A program made the translations under genes and the position numbers. A stretch of 64,000 nucleotides of DNA from Combretum micranthum (Eukaryota > Streptophyta > Magnoliopsida > Myrtales > Combretaceae): assembly GCA_024138025.1 (NCBI GenBank), contig JAMXBD010001440.1:62001-126000 (forward strand). Reading direction: 5' to 3'. Every line of letters starts with the position of its first letter. Position 1 is the stretch's first letter. The notes below the pieces were generated by a model, which saw nothing but the letters and a program-made list of their open reading frames with translations, did not search any database and was not told where the DNA came from. Positions 21,351-33,200 of the stretch are shown here, piece after piece.

Positions 21351-21986
21351 GTCGGTATACCATTAGCAACACATTTTAGACTTTTGTCTGCTTAATCTCC
21401 ACAATCAGATGATGAAGTTGAATATATATCAAGAGTTCCATATTCTAGTGTTGTACGATCTCTTATGTATGTAATGGTTTGTACACATCTAGATTTGTCA
21501 TATGTTGTGAGTGTTGTTAGCAGGTATATAGCAAATCCTGATAAAGAACACTATAGAGCAGTTTAATGAAATTTCAGATACTTAAGAGTTACTACTAATC
21601 TTTTTCTACAGTTTGGTAAAACTAGTGATGGAATTATTTGTTTTGTGGATTCTGATATTGCTGGAGATTTGGATAAGAAAAGACCTCTCATAGGTTATAT
21701 TTTTACACTTGGTGGCTGCATTATCAGTTGGAAAACCACTTTGCGAGCTATAGTTGCTCTATCCACAACTAAAGACTGTAGCAGTTTTTTGTGACAGTCA
21801 AGTGCAATTTGTCTTACCAAGGATCAAATGTACCATGAGAGGATGAAGCACTTTGACGTCAGGTATCATTTCATTTGTAATGTTATTGCTGATGGTGATA
21901 TTGTTGTAAGCAAGGTCCGTACTTTGGATAACCTAGTAGATATGATGACCAAGATACTTCTTATAGCCAAATTTAGGCACTGTATG
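21350..21986 (+). pseudogene. copia RNase H, 5' part, broken
   Basis: RVPYSSVVRSLMYVMVCTHLDLSYVV at 21430-21510, FVDSDIAGDLDKKRPLIGYIFTLGGCIISWKTTL near 21645-21740, then HERMKHFDVRYHFI and DNLVDMMTKILLIAKFRHCM at 21828-21986. The frame is cut by the nested element after CM and resumes at 34957 as MDLIGVD. Stops at 21564 and near 21790 are separate decay. Confidence 0.88.
21982..21986. repeat. target site duplication GTATG (left) of the gag-only element
   Basis: Matches GTATG at 34957-34961. The empty site reads CACTGTATGGACTTGATTGG. Confidence 0.93.
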
Positions 21987-24900
21987 TGTAAGCCCCGGAA
22001 AATTTCAGTAAATAATTTCAAAATGAACTTCGAAAATTAAACCTTAAAAATCACTCCAAATTAAAACCGAATTTCGATAAATCCTAAATTACGAACGAAT
22101 CCAAAAATTTCTCAATCTTGAGAAAATCTAAAATAAAATAAGGACTACAAAAGTCCTTAAGTCCAAAAACATTACGTAAGATAAACTTCTTACCTAATCT
22201 ATAATTCATAAAAATCGGGATAAAAATAAACACAGTGATAATTTGCTAAAAAGCAAGTTAATCCATAACATGACAATTTGAAGGATCAGGAAATCACCAA
22301 AGGCCAATTCCATAAGTAGGCTTTGGCACGATTAAGAAAACTTCATCTGCCAATAATAGAATATAGACTTTGGAAATTCCCCAAACGACCAGACTAATAA
22401 TCCTAAGAGACAGAAATCACAATAAAGCCCTAACGATCAAATCAAACTCCCAAGAATCATAGAACGAGTTAGAAATTGAAATCTCGTAATCTTAAGAAGG
22501 AAGAATTCAAGAAACAAAATAACAAATTAGATAATCCTTAAAGTTAACCAATTGTTCATAAAACCTTAAATCGAAGCAAAAATAAATTCGAAAACAAAAC
22601 ACTATGAAGATCCTTTTTCAAAACAAATTATAAGAATCAAGATTTCCCCAAAATCATTCCAAAAATCGATAATTGACTCAAACTCAAGAAAATCATATCT
22701 GGTAACCATTACCGATATAATTCCGAATATAATAATTCAATTCAAGATTTCCGAAAGCAGTGAGAGATATTAAATACTTATAAAAATAAAATTTAAAATA
22801 AATTTCTCAAACTAAATACGTTGTATAAACAGAAAATCTCAGTTTCCAATTTGGCAATATCTAAACCAGAAAAATCATCCGAAAACCCTAACCGGAATAC
22901 AATAGCTTAAGTCCGGTAACCTAGCGCCCTTAACTCTAGAGGCCGGAAGGTAGTTTAAATGTGTAGAATAGCTCGTAGTAATATAGGTTTGTTTAAAAAT
23001 ATCAGGTTGGTAAATTTTTGACCTATCTCGAACCCGTTCGGATACAGACTTTGAAAAGCGTGTCCCGGGGCTCGAGATATCAAAAATATACCATTAGTAC
23101 CGTTAGACTCGTAATTCCGCGAGATTTCTAAATATATCAGTTATATAATTTTTCGGGTTATAAAAGTTACAGTTATAACCTTTTTATCGTATTTTCATGT
23201 CTATCGGTAATTGATTATTCTTTTGCACTATTTATTTTATTTCATTACACAATTTTATTATTATTATTATTTTTATACCCTGGGTTTCCTAGTAATCAAG
23301 TAAACTTCGGAAACCGGAAAATGAAACCCTAAATCAGTTTAGCTCAAGCTTTGTGAGAAAGACCGAGATACCCTAATTCCGGCTTTTCCTCGGTTTCCAA
23401 ATAAGAAGCTTTTATAAGCAAAACTAATTTTGAATATAGTTCGTGATTATATTTCAAACCAAGAAAAGATCAGATTTTAAGAAAATCTCAATTCCGGGTC
23501 ATCCCGAGACCCATTATAGAAAAGCGTGCCCCGGAACTAGAATTTCAAAAATTTCTTTATGAATACTCATTTGAATCGAAATAAAATAAGGATTTCAAAA
23601 ATATATTTTTCATAATTTTCCGGCTTACGAAAAATACAGTTATAGCCTTTTTATTCGTATTTCCTTACTACCGGAAATTAAATTGTCTTGTCAACTATTC
23701 CTCACTATTCAAAAAGTACAACCTATGACTACCTATTAGCTACTCTACAAGCCTAACCCTTACCATCACTCAAATCAACTCCTTCTTTCCATAACTTTTG
23801 TCCCTTAACTTCTCTTACACTCTTAACAATTTCACATCAAGTTAAATCAATCAAAACAAAGTCAAATCAAACTTTTCTTTCCCCCCTCATGAATAGTGAT
23901 GGACGAAATTGCCCCCCTTCAATGCTCCATTTAAATTTTCTTTTACTTCTTTAACCTAAATCCACTCCATATATAAGCTACCTTTATTCTCTCTCTCCTC
24001 ATTCTTCACTTTCCAAAATTTCTAAAGTGCAAAAAAGCTCTCTCCTCTCTCCCATTTTTCCCTTTGGCCGAAACTTGAAGCCCCCACACACACACTCACA
24101 ATTTCTCATTTTTCTCTTCTATCTTCCATCCATCTCAAGTAAGTAAAGATCCACTACTTCCAACTCATGAAACTTTGTTATGGCTAAGTGATTTTTGGTT
24201 ATCTCAACTCCATGTTCCCATGATCTTATAGTAGGAACAATGAGATAACAACACAAAAATCCCGAACCATTACAAAGTAGATCTATCTTTTAAAGGAGTT
24301 TCCATACCAAAAGCTTTACTTTTATCCATCAAAAAGTCTTTTAAACAAAGGATCTTTTATAAAAATATGGTTTTTATGTTTTCAAAACTCATTTAAGCTT
24401 TGATATAGTAGATCTATCATTTTACTACTCTTATTCATGTAGACATTTAAGATCTCATCTTCATTTTGAGTTTATGTGCATTCATAGTTTTTAATGCTTT
24501 TGTCTTTAGTAAATCATCTTCCTAGCATATAGATCTATGGTTAGATAAGTTAATAAAGTCAAAAAGGAAAACACTTTTCAAAATATGAACTTGTGTAAAT
24601 TCGGATCACTTTGAAAACCTAGGTTAAAAACACTTTTATCAACTTCTAAACATGTATTTTACAAGAGAAATGAAGCCTATGGGTAATAGATAATGTTTGG
24701 TAGTATTTTTCATGAGTCTAAATGAGATTTTTCTAAAGAAAATGTTGGAAACAAGAAATGAAGTCCAATAGAAGTTTTGAACTAAAAGTCATATAGATGA
24801 AATTCGTAATAATGGATGTATGGTTAGAAAACACTATTTTTCCAACTTCAAAAATGGTATTTTCTTAAATAAATGAAGTCCTTAGGGTATGAGTATAATA

Positions 24901-26755
24901 AATACTTAAAGTTTTGAGTATAAAATATTTTTCTCAAAGGAATCAACTTGAAAGTGGAATTTTCTAAATTCGGATTTTTGGAAACCCCTATAGTAAAAGA
25001 CCCACTTAAAAGTTTAATGTAGATTTTATTAAAGAAATAAAGGCCTTAGGATATAACTAATATAAGGGTCAAAATTTCTTTAAACAAAGTGGAGTTTTTC
25101 TAAAGAAAATCCTTGTAAAATGTAGATGTGGTCAAGTGTAGTGAATTCACTTACTAAACTTTGGTATGAAATGGTTTCTAAGAAAAGTTTATTTTCAAAT
25201 TCTTTAAACTAAAAAGTTATAAGAACTTAGGCTCATTAGAGTTCATATCATGACATTCATGATAGGGAAAATCATTACCATTGCATTTAGTTCATTTATA
25301 CTTAGGAATCTCAAGTGCATTCATGAAAACCGCATTTTCGGAATTATATTACCGCTGTACAGATCTGATCATCGTTTCCGAGGCTTAGATATTTTCAAAA
25401 CTTGATTTAAACTTCGTATTTAGAAAGCTCTTCCGAAGTAGATAGAAATCGATATAAAATTTGCGAGATTCCGAGTTAAAATGACCAAGTTATGGCCGTT
25501 TTAAGTTGGAATTCCCGCTTAGGACGCGAATTACGAATTTGATAAGTTCGTATGAAGTCGTTGGATTAGTTTGAGTTGAAATACTGATTAGAGTATTTCT
25601 TCCTTTTTAGGTTATCCCGAGTTCGACGATTCCCTACCACCGGATTATTATTACTAGAAGACCGGTGATCCAATGGCTGAGTGAGTTTTCTCCTTGTTTT
25701 GTTACCTTGATTGTGCTTGTAATTAGTCGCATTAGAATTTTAGGAACAAGATAAAAATCGATGTGAATGGGGATGGGATATATGATGAGACTGTGATGAA
25801 TGTATGCCAAGGAATACTAAAGCATATCGAAACCACGATTTGATTGGATAACTGCATGATTCATATTATTTATGTGTATGATATTGCCTGGTCACTCTAA
25901 AGAATGTATAAATATTTTGACCTAAGCAAAAAGTAAATTGATCATGCATCGCATCGGACATATTGCATTTGGTAGCGTGCTACTCCTACGCAGGTCGATC
26001 GGTATGGTCCGTTGATTGCCTCGTTTGAATACGAGCCCGGTGCCAGAGCTCATTCTCGGGTACTAAGGCGCATGTGGATGCATCCTTGGATGAGCCTAGC
26101 CGAGTCGAGTGCTAAGAGCCGAGGGCTTGGGGACTAGCAGCGGTCGTGTAGACTCAATACCATTCCTAACCCAAGATACGGAGGGCGATAAATCCGTTCT
26201 GTGTGTGGGTTCCGGTTACCCATACATAATTGCTTGCTCACGTGTTTGTTCATGCATAGCATATGATTGATTAATAACTTGTTTGTTATGGTACGGAATT
26301 AAGGGAATTCTCACTAAGCTAGTGTAGCTTATACCCCAATAGTTGTTTAAATGAGCAGGTTATTCCAAGAATGCTAAGTGGGGACCGAGATGGTTGAAGT
26401 CGAGAATGACTTCGGATTCGGCAAGATATAAGAATGCTTGAAGTTTTTGGCTAAGCTTTACGATTCGCTTTGTAATAGTTTTATGTAGTGAAGTCTTGGG
26501 ATGAATGTAATTGAAGTTTGATGAACTGTATTTTGAAGTATAGTGTTTTGTATTTGGAGTATAGTGGATTGTATTTCCTTTACATTGTTACTCAATTGTA
26601 TCAACATAAAATGTATCATTCCGATTTGTCTCCTTTATGTGTTAGACGCCTTGTACATAGTATGGAAGCCTTCGCGTGACTGAGGTGGTCATTCTTAGGC
26701 TTTAATATTGTGTACGGCGGACTGCCACGTTTAGGGTACCCTTCGGGGCGTGACA
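21987..26755 (+). repeat. 5' LTR (4769 bp) of the gag-only element
   Basis: Starts TGTAAGCCCCGGAAAATTTC and ends CTTCGGGGCGTGACA. The U3 part runs to about 24 kb, where a TATA box (23969-23978) is followed by a CT-rich start region and a CCCCCACACACACAC-type leader. About 2.7 kb of R-U5 follows. A GC-rich conserved-looking tract lies at 25940-26240 (GCGTGCTACTCCTACGCAGG, AGCCGAGTCGAGTGC). I find no protein-coding domain in it. Confidence 0.93.
23969..23978 (+). promoter_or_regulatory. TATA box in the 5' giant LTR
   Basis: CATATATAAG within ACTCCATATATAAGCTA, followed 20-40 bp later by a CT-rich start-like region. Preserved at 32198-32207 in the 3' LTR. Confidence 0.65.
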
Positions 26756-26762
26756 GTTTAGT

Positions 26763-26774
26763 TGGTATCAGAGC
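26763..26774 (+). other. primer-binding site, perfect initiator Met tRNA complement
   Basis: TGGTATCAGAGC, 7 bases after the 5' LTR. Confidence 0.95.
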
Positions 26775-27241
26775 GACAAGGTTTTGGGAATTAGGTGGGA
26801 AGACTTTAAGAGGATAGAATATTAAGATATGATCTTATTTGAAATGAATAGATAAGTGTTAGATGACCCTTAGGTAAAGAAGAACTAGATTTAGCTCAAT
26901 GACCTTTAAGGTATGACTTTCGATCATTAAGGATTTGAATTCTATCTTGGAGACTTTTGAAGAACTTAGAGACAAGCATAGGAAGAAGGAAGAATGAAAA
27001 TATTTGACGGGATGATCGAATCTAGACTAGCAACTGCAAAATATAGGAGTAAGTGACCTTACACGACTCTTAGTTCAAGCCAAATAGGAGAGATCGTAAG
27101 TTACCCCTTCGACCTATAAGATAACTAGGTGGGTAAGATTAACAATGCGTTTTCGCCGTTTTCTTAAATAAGATAAAACCAAAGTGCATTTCTTTTTCTA
27201 AAATAAGCAACTCGCGTGTAGAATAACTAGGTTAACGTAAT

Positions 27242-27750
27242 CGTCTCGTCCTGTTTCTAGGAGACTACCTGAGGAGAACGTGCAACCGTCAACTAGCCTT
27301 CCATGAACAACAAGTGAGAGACACTCCACCACCACAAGATCCAATGCAACAAGTCATAGACCTTCTAGGGTGTTTGGTGGATACACAAAAGCTCCTCTTA
27401 CAACAAGCGCTTATTAGGAATGTGCCGGTTCAGGTGGAAGGACCCCACCAAGTGACAATGCAAGGAATTGAGACTCCTTCTGTTATGGCTAGTCCAAGCT
27501 CCAAAGTCAGAAGGTATAAGACAACTAGCCTAACAGTTAAGAATGAACCTTTTAAGAGGCGTAAGATCAATTGTTGGAAGTGCAAGGAAAGTCATTATCT
27601 AACAGTGTCCACAACTTAAGCACAAGTGTTACTTCTGTGGAGATCCCGAGCATAAGGTTGTGGACTGTCCAGGAAAGAAAACCCTAAAGTGCTTCATCTG
27701 CAAACAGCCGGGACACCAGGCGAGTAGATGCCCCCACAAGAATTAACAGC
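27242..27750 (+). pseudogene. gag module 1: N-terminal segment joined to triple zinc knuckle
   Basis: An open frame at 27314-27619 begins RDTPPPQDPMQQVIDLLGC and has a Gln/Leu-rich helix (DTQKLLLQQALI), then a basic run (KRRK) and a first knuckle C-WK-C-KES-H. A one-base frameshift near 27600 leads into two perfect CCHC motifs: C-YF-C-GDPE-H-KVVD-C (27629-27670) and C-FI-C-KQPG-H-QASR-C (27689-27730), ending PHKN-stop. The capsid domain expected between helix and knuckles is missing here but present in module 2. A TTTCTAG/GAGA sequence at about 27249 resembles a 3' splice site. The element may therefore splice its gag RNA, which is inference only. Confidence 0.7.
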
Positions 27751-28300
27751 TGGACAGCTGCCCTTGCTTGGAAGAAGTCAGTCTCCTAGAAATATCAATA
27801 GATCTCTCGTGTTGAGCGTTAGGAGCAAATAACTTTTTGAGTAAGAGAACAAAGATGTTTTGAAAATGTAAACCGATTTTGTGCTTTATCATCTAGTTCA
27901 TGAATTAGTTCCAATGCATGTTTTTGCATCCTTTCTTTGAACTTTTGTAATGAAAGATTTACATCTTCTCTTGATTTCATGTATTTCGTTTTGAATATTA
28001 TGAAATTTTGTTATCGATTTTGATTTCAGTAGAATTTCAATATTTCTTACATATGTTTTTATTTCCGCATTTCCGTGTTCTGTATTTCCGATAAGTTTCT
28101 TTAAGCTTCTTTTACCGCCTTAAGACGTAATAAAAGATTTAGAATTTTCACCTGAGCTTAATAAAATTGTAGGAGATATACCCAACCACAACAAGAACCC
28201 GTCATGACTCCTTTAGGACCCGAGAACCAAGCGATACCCGAACCACCTAACCAAGGGGGAAATGCCTCAATAGAGAGAGACGGCTTACTAGTCAGACAGG
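27751..28300 (+). other. non-coding stretch between gag modules
   Basis: T-rich sequence without a domain. It ends with AATTGTAG/GAGA near 28172, again resembling a 3' splice site, then a Pro-rich open stretch leading to module 2. It could be an intron. Confidence 0.35.
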
Positions 28301-28307
28301 AGGCTAC

Positions 28308-29352
28308 ATGCAACAGACTCAAGTCAGTTCAACGTCTACACCTGTGAGATATGAGCAAGAAACGATGCAAGATGAACCCCCATCACCTCAATACCACCAA
28401 AGCCTCTTACCATGCTTCATAAAGTGTAACGAGTATTTCGACGGAGTTTTTGGAAAACCAGATGAGGCAGAGGATTGGTTGGCACACATTGAGAGGTCCC
28501 TTAATGCTTTTGAAGTACCACACCATCGTAGAGTCAATTATGGAACCTTTATGCTCCGCTTACATGCCCGAGTATGGTGGGACTCTAAGGAAAGAGAGTT
28601 GACGCCTCCAGTTACATGGGAGATGTTTAAATATGAGTTTTTGAAAAATTTTCCCATGAGCTTAAGAGTCCAGTACAGTTCAGATTTTCAATATCTCACA
28701 AGGAGATCGTAGTGTGGAACAGTACGAAACCGAGTTCAGTAGATTGTGCAATATGCTCCAGAATCATATAAGCAAAGTGAGGAACTCAAAAGAAGTGTTT
28801 CTGAATGGTTTAAAAGAAGACCTTCGGACTCGATTGGAAGAATTGGATATCAGGAGTTATCAAGGATTGCTAGAAAGAGCACGGATAATAGAAAATGCTC
28901 AAAGGAGGAGGCAAGAAAGAAGTAATAAGGAAATGGAGTTCTATGCTTCAATGACCCCGAGTCAAAATGTCAGAACACTTCCCTTGGATGATGACCCAAA
29001 CAAGGAAGAAGACATAATTTGGATAAGATACAATGTTGGAATGTAAGGGACAGCATTACCCTATAGGTGTCCACGACTTCAATCCAAGTGTTACCTCTGT
29101 GGGGACCAGTCACAAAGTTGAGAAGTGTCCCAAAAGACAACCAACGTATGCTCTCTTTGCACAAAAGCGGGACATTTAGCTCAAACATGCCCTGAACGGG
29201 ATAATCTGCATGTTGCTTCGCTGGATCTACCTAGGAAGAAGAGGAAGAGATATAACAGGAATAAAAGCAACAAAGGAAAAAGGAATCGAGGTTCTTCAAG
29301 GACATCTACATCCGGAAATCTAGTCCACAACCCTCACACATATGGAGTATGA
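28308..29352 (+). pseudogene. gag module 2: retrotransposon gag domain and zinc knuckles
   Basis: The capsid part, 28308-28712, contains CFIKCNEYFDGVFGKPDEAEDWL, RRVNYGTFMLRLHARVWWD and TWEMFKYEFLKNFPMSLR, the core of Ty3 gag (PF03732 type). After a break at 28710 it continues at 28714-29046 (EQYETEFSRLC, FLNGLKEDLRTRLEEL, LLERARIIENAQRRRQE). Zinc knuckles follow with frameshifts: CYLCGDQ..HKVEKC near 29090-29130 and a perfect C-SL-C-TKAG-H-LAQT-C at 29149-29190, then a Lys/Arg-rich end. The knuckles parallel those of module 1, so one set is a diverged duplicate. A few frame breaks suggest pseudogenes or base-calling errors. Confidence 0.8.
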
Positions 29353-30221
29353 AGAAGCTAGTGATGAGAGCTGGAGTCCTTTACCATGGAAGGAAGCGAG
29401 GATCAAAGATGCAACTCGATACCAGGTTAGCGCTATACCCTTAGAATACCGCATATTCTTTCCTGCCAATAGAATCAAAGAGATAGGTTGTTAGAAATAC
29501 CTTCGGATTACATGGCTAGACTAAAAATAGGAAAGCCCGAGACCATTAAAAGTTAGAATGAGCCAATGATGGAAACTAAAACAAAAACTCGATTAATTTA
29601 ACGAATTCCAAGACAATCCTCATATAACTTCTTGTAAATAAAGAACTTTGAAAGATCGAAATCTACGACGATCGTTACATAAAAGTTAAAATTTCAAAAA
29701 AAAATCAAATCTCAATTACCAAACTCCGTAAGATCTTCACAAGTAATAAGTATACAATAAAGCAATGAGATTCTTGATTTCAACCCCATCAAGATGATCA
29801 CGATGATAAGAGTTTAAAACAACGATGACTTTAATTATTTAAAAGAATATTGATCATAAAGCACAATATCGTATATACAGCTACATAAGAATGGAGAAGC
29901 GAATCCACAACCTTCGTTGGTCAAAGTAATCGAGTCATGAAAGTCGTGTCGTCATGAGTCGTCTAGTGTCGGTCGAGTCGTCGTCTGTGGTCTCGAGTCA
30001 AGTCCGTGTCGTTTTCCAAAAGAGTCGTGTAAGTGAAGGTTGGAATCGCTAAGCCAAATCTTATTAATTTGTATGTGCTATATTTTGTAAAATATCTATC
30101 ATGCAAAATTTAGAAATGATACAAATCAAAGCATAAACCGGTGCTAGAAATAACTCGAGATTCACAATCTTTCTCGATAAACGATATACACGTAACAAGT
30201 TTTGCGGACAAAACTTTCTTT
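29353..30221 (+). other. 3' internal region of the gag-only element
   Basis: A short open stretch (SWSPLPWKEARIKDATRYQ, 29370-29490) ends at TAG near 29490. The rest is non-coding. It includes a GTCG-rich low-complexity run at 29929-30032. No pol remains. Confidence 0.6.
29929..30032 (+). repeat. GTCG-rich irregular repeat near the 3' LTR
   Basis: Units such as GAGTCGTC, AGTCGTGTCGTC and GGTCGAGTCG recur over about 100 bp, in sharp contrast to the AT-rich surroundings. Confidence 0.75.
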
Positions 30222-30234
30222 AAGGTGGGGAGGA
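30222..30234 (+). other. polypurine tract of the gag-only element
   Basis: AAGGTGGGGAGGA directly precedes the 3' LTR start TGTAAGCC at 30235. Confidence 0.9.
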
Positions 30235-33200
30235 TGTAAGCCCCGGAAAATTTCAGTAAATAATTCAAAATGAACTTCGAAAATAAACCTTAAAAATCAC
30301 TCCAAATTAAAACCGAATTTCGATAAATCCTAAATTACGAACGAATCCAAAAATTTCTCAATCTTGAGAAAATCTAAAATAAAATAAGGACTACAAAAGT
30401 CCTTAAGTCCAAAAACCATTACGTAAGATAAACTTCTTACCTAATCTAAATTCATAAAAATCGGGATAAAATATAACACAGTGATAATTTGCTAAAAAGC
30501 AAGTTAATCCATAACATGACAATTTGAAGGATCAGGAAATCACCAAAGGCCAATTCCATAATAGGCTTTGGCACGATTAAGAAAACTTTATCTGCCAATA
30601 ATAAAATATAGACTTTGGAAATTCCCCAAACGACCAGACTAATAATCCTAAGAGACGGAAATCACAATAAAGCCCTAACGATCAAATCAAACCCCAAGAA
30701 TCATAGAACGAGTTAGAAATTAAATCTCGTAATCTTAAGAAGGAAGAATTCAAGAAACAAAATAACAAATTAGATAATCCTTAAAGTTAACCAATTGTTC
30801 ATAAAACCTTAAATCGAAGCAAAAATAAATTCGAAAACAAAACACTATGAAGATCCTTTTTCAAAACAAATTATAAGAATCAAGATTTCCCCAAAATCAT
30901 TCCAAAAATCGATAATTGACTCAAACTCAAGAAAATCATATCTGGTAACCATTACCGATATAATCCGATATAATAATTCAATTCAAGATTTCCGAAAGCA
31001 ATAAGAGATATTAAATACTTATAAAAATAAAATTTAAAATAAATTTCTCAAACTAAATACGTTGTATAAACAGAAAATCTCAGTTTCCAATTGGCAAATC
31101 TAAACCGGAAAATCATCCGGAAACCCTAACCGGAATACAATAGCTTAAGTCCGGCAATCTAGCGCCCTTAACTCTAGAGGCCGAAAGGTAGTTTAAATAA
31201 GTAGAATAGCTCGTAGTAATATAAGTTTGTTAAAATATCAGATTGGTAAATTTTTGACCTATCTCGAACCCGTTCGGATACAGACTTCGAAAAGCGTGTC
31301 CCGGGACTCGAGATATCAAAAATATACCATTAGTACCGTTAGACTCGTAATTCCGCGAGATTTCTAAATATATCAGTTATATAATTTTTCGGGTTATAAA
31401 AGTTACAGTTATAACCTTTTTATCGTATTTTCATTTCTACCGGTAATTGATTATTCTTTTGCACTATTCATTTTATTTCATTACACAATTTTATTATTAT
31501 TATTATTTTTATACCCTGGGTTTCCTAGTAATCAAGTAAACTTCGAAACCGAAAATGAAACCCTAAATCAGTTTAGTCAAGCTTTGTGAGAAAGACCGAG
31601 AAACCCTAATTCCGGCTTTTCCTCGATTTCCAAATAAGAAACTTTTATAAGCAAAATTAATTTTGAATATAGTTCTTGATTATATTTCAAACCAAGAAAA
31701 GATCAGATTTTAGAAAATTTCAATTCCGGGTCATCCCGAGACCCATTATAGAAAAGCGTGCCCCGGAACTAGAATTTCAAAAATTTCTTTATGAATACTC
31801 ATTTGAATCGAAATAAAATAAGGATTTCAAAAATATATTTTTCATAATTTTCCGGCTTATGAAAAATACAGTTATAGCCTTTTTATTCGTATTTCCTTAC
31901 TACCGGAAATTAAATTGTCTTGTCAACTATTCCTCACTATTCAAAAAGTACAACCTATGACTACCTATTAGCTACTCTACAAGCCTAACCCTTACCATCA
32001 CTCAAATCAACTCCTTCTTCCATAACTTTTGTCCCTTAACTTCTCTTACACTCTTAACAATTTCACATCAAGTTAAATCAATCAAAACAAAGTCAAATCA
32101 AACTTTTCTTCCCCCCTCATGAATAGTGACCGACGAAATTGTCCCCCCTCATGCTCCATTTAAATTTTCTTTTACTTCTTTAACCTAAATCCACTCCATA
32201 TATAAGCTATCTTTTTCTCTCTCTCCTCATTCTTTCACTTTCCAAAATTTCAAAGTGCAAAAACTCTCTCCTCTCTCCCCATTTTCCCTTTGGCCGAAAC
32301 TTAAGCCCCCACACACCACTCAACAATTCTCTTTTCTCTTCTATCTTCCATCCATCTTCAAGTAAGTAAAGATCCACTACTTCCAACTCATGAAACTTTG
32401 TTATGGCTAAGTGATTTTTGGTTATCTCAACTCCATGTTCCCATGATCTTTAGTAGGAACAATGAGATAACAACACAAAAATCCCGAACCATTACAAAGT
32501 AGATCTATCTTTTAAAGGAGTTTCCATACCAAAAGCTTTACTTTTATCCATCAAAAAGTCTTTTAAACAAAGGATCTTTTATAAAAATATGGTTTTTATG
32601 TTTTAAAACTCATTTAAGCATTTGATATAGTAGATCTATCATTTTACTACTCTTATTCATGTAGGCATTTAAGATCTCATCTTCATTTTGAGTTTATGTG
32701 CATTCATAGTTTTAATGCTTTTGTCTTTAGTAAATCACTTCCTAGTATAGATCTATGGTTAGATAAGTTAATAAAGTCAAAAAGGAAAACACTTTTCAAA
32801 ATATGAACTTGTGTAAATTCGGATCACTTTAGAAACCTAGGTCAAAAACACTTTTATCAACCTTCTAAACATGTATTTTACAAGAGAAATGAAGCCTATG
32901 GGTAATAGATAATGTTTGGTAGTATTTTCAATGAGTCTAATAAATGAGATTTTTCTAAAGAAAATGTTGGAAACAAGAAATGAAGTCCACTAATAGCGAG
33001 ACTAAAAGTCATATGATGAAATTCGTAATATGGATGTATGGTTAGAAAAACACTATTTTTTCCAACTTCAAAAATGGTATATTTTCTTAAATAAATGAAG
33101 TCCTTAGGGTATGGTATAATAAATACTTAAAGTTTTGAGTATAAAATGTTTTTTCAAAAGGAATCAACTTGAAAGTGAATTTTCTAAAATTCGGATTTTT

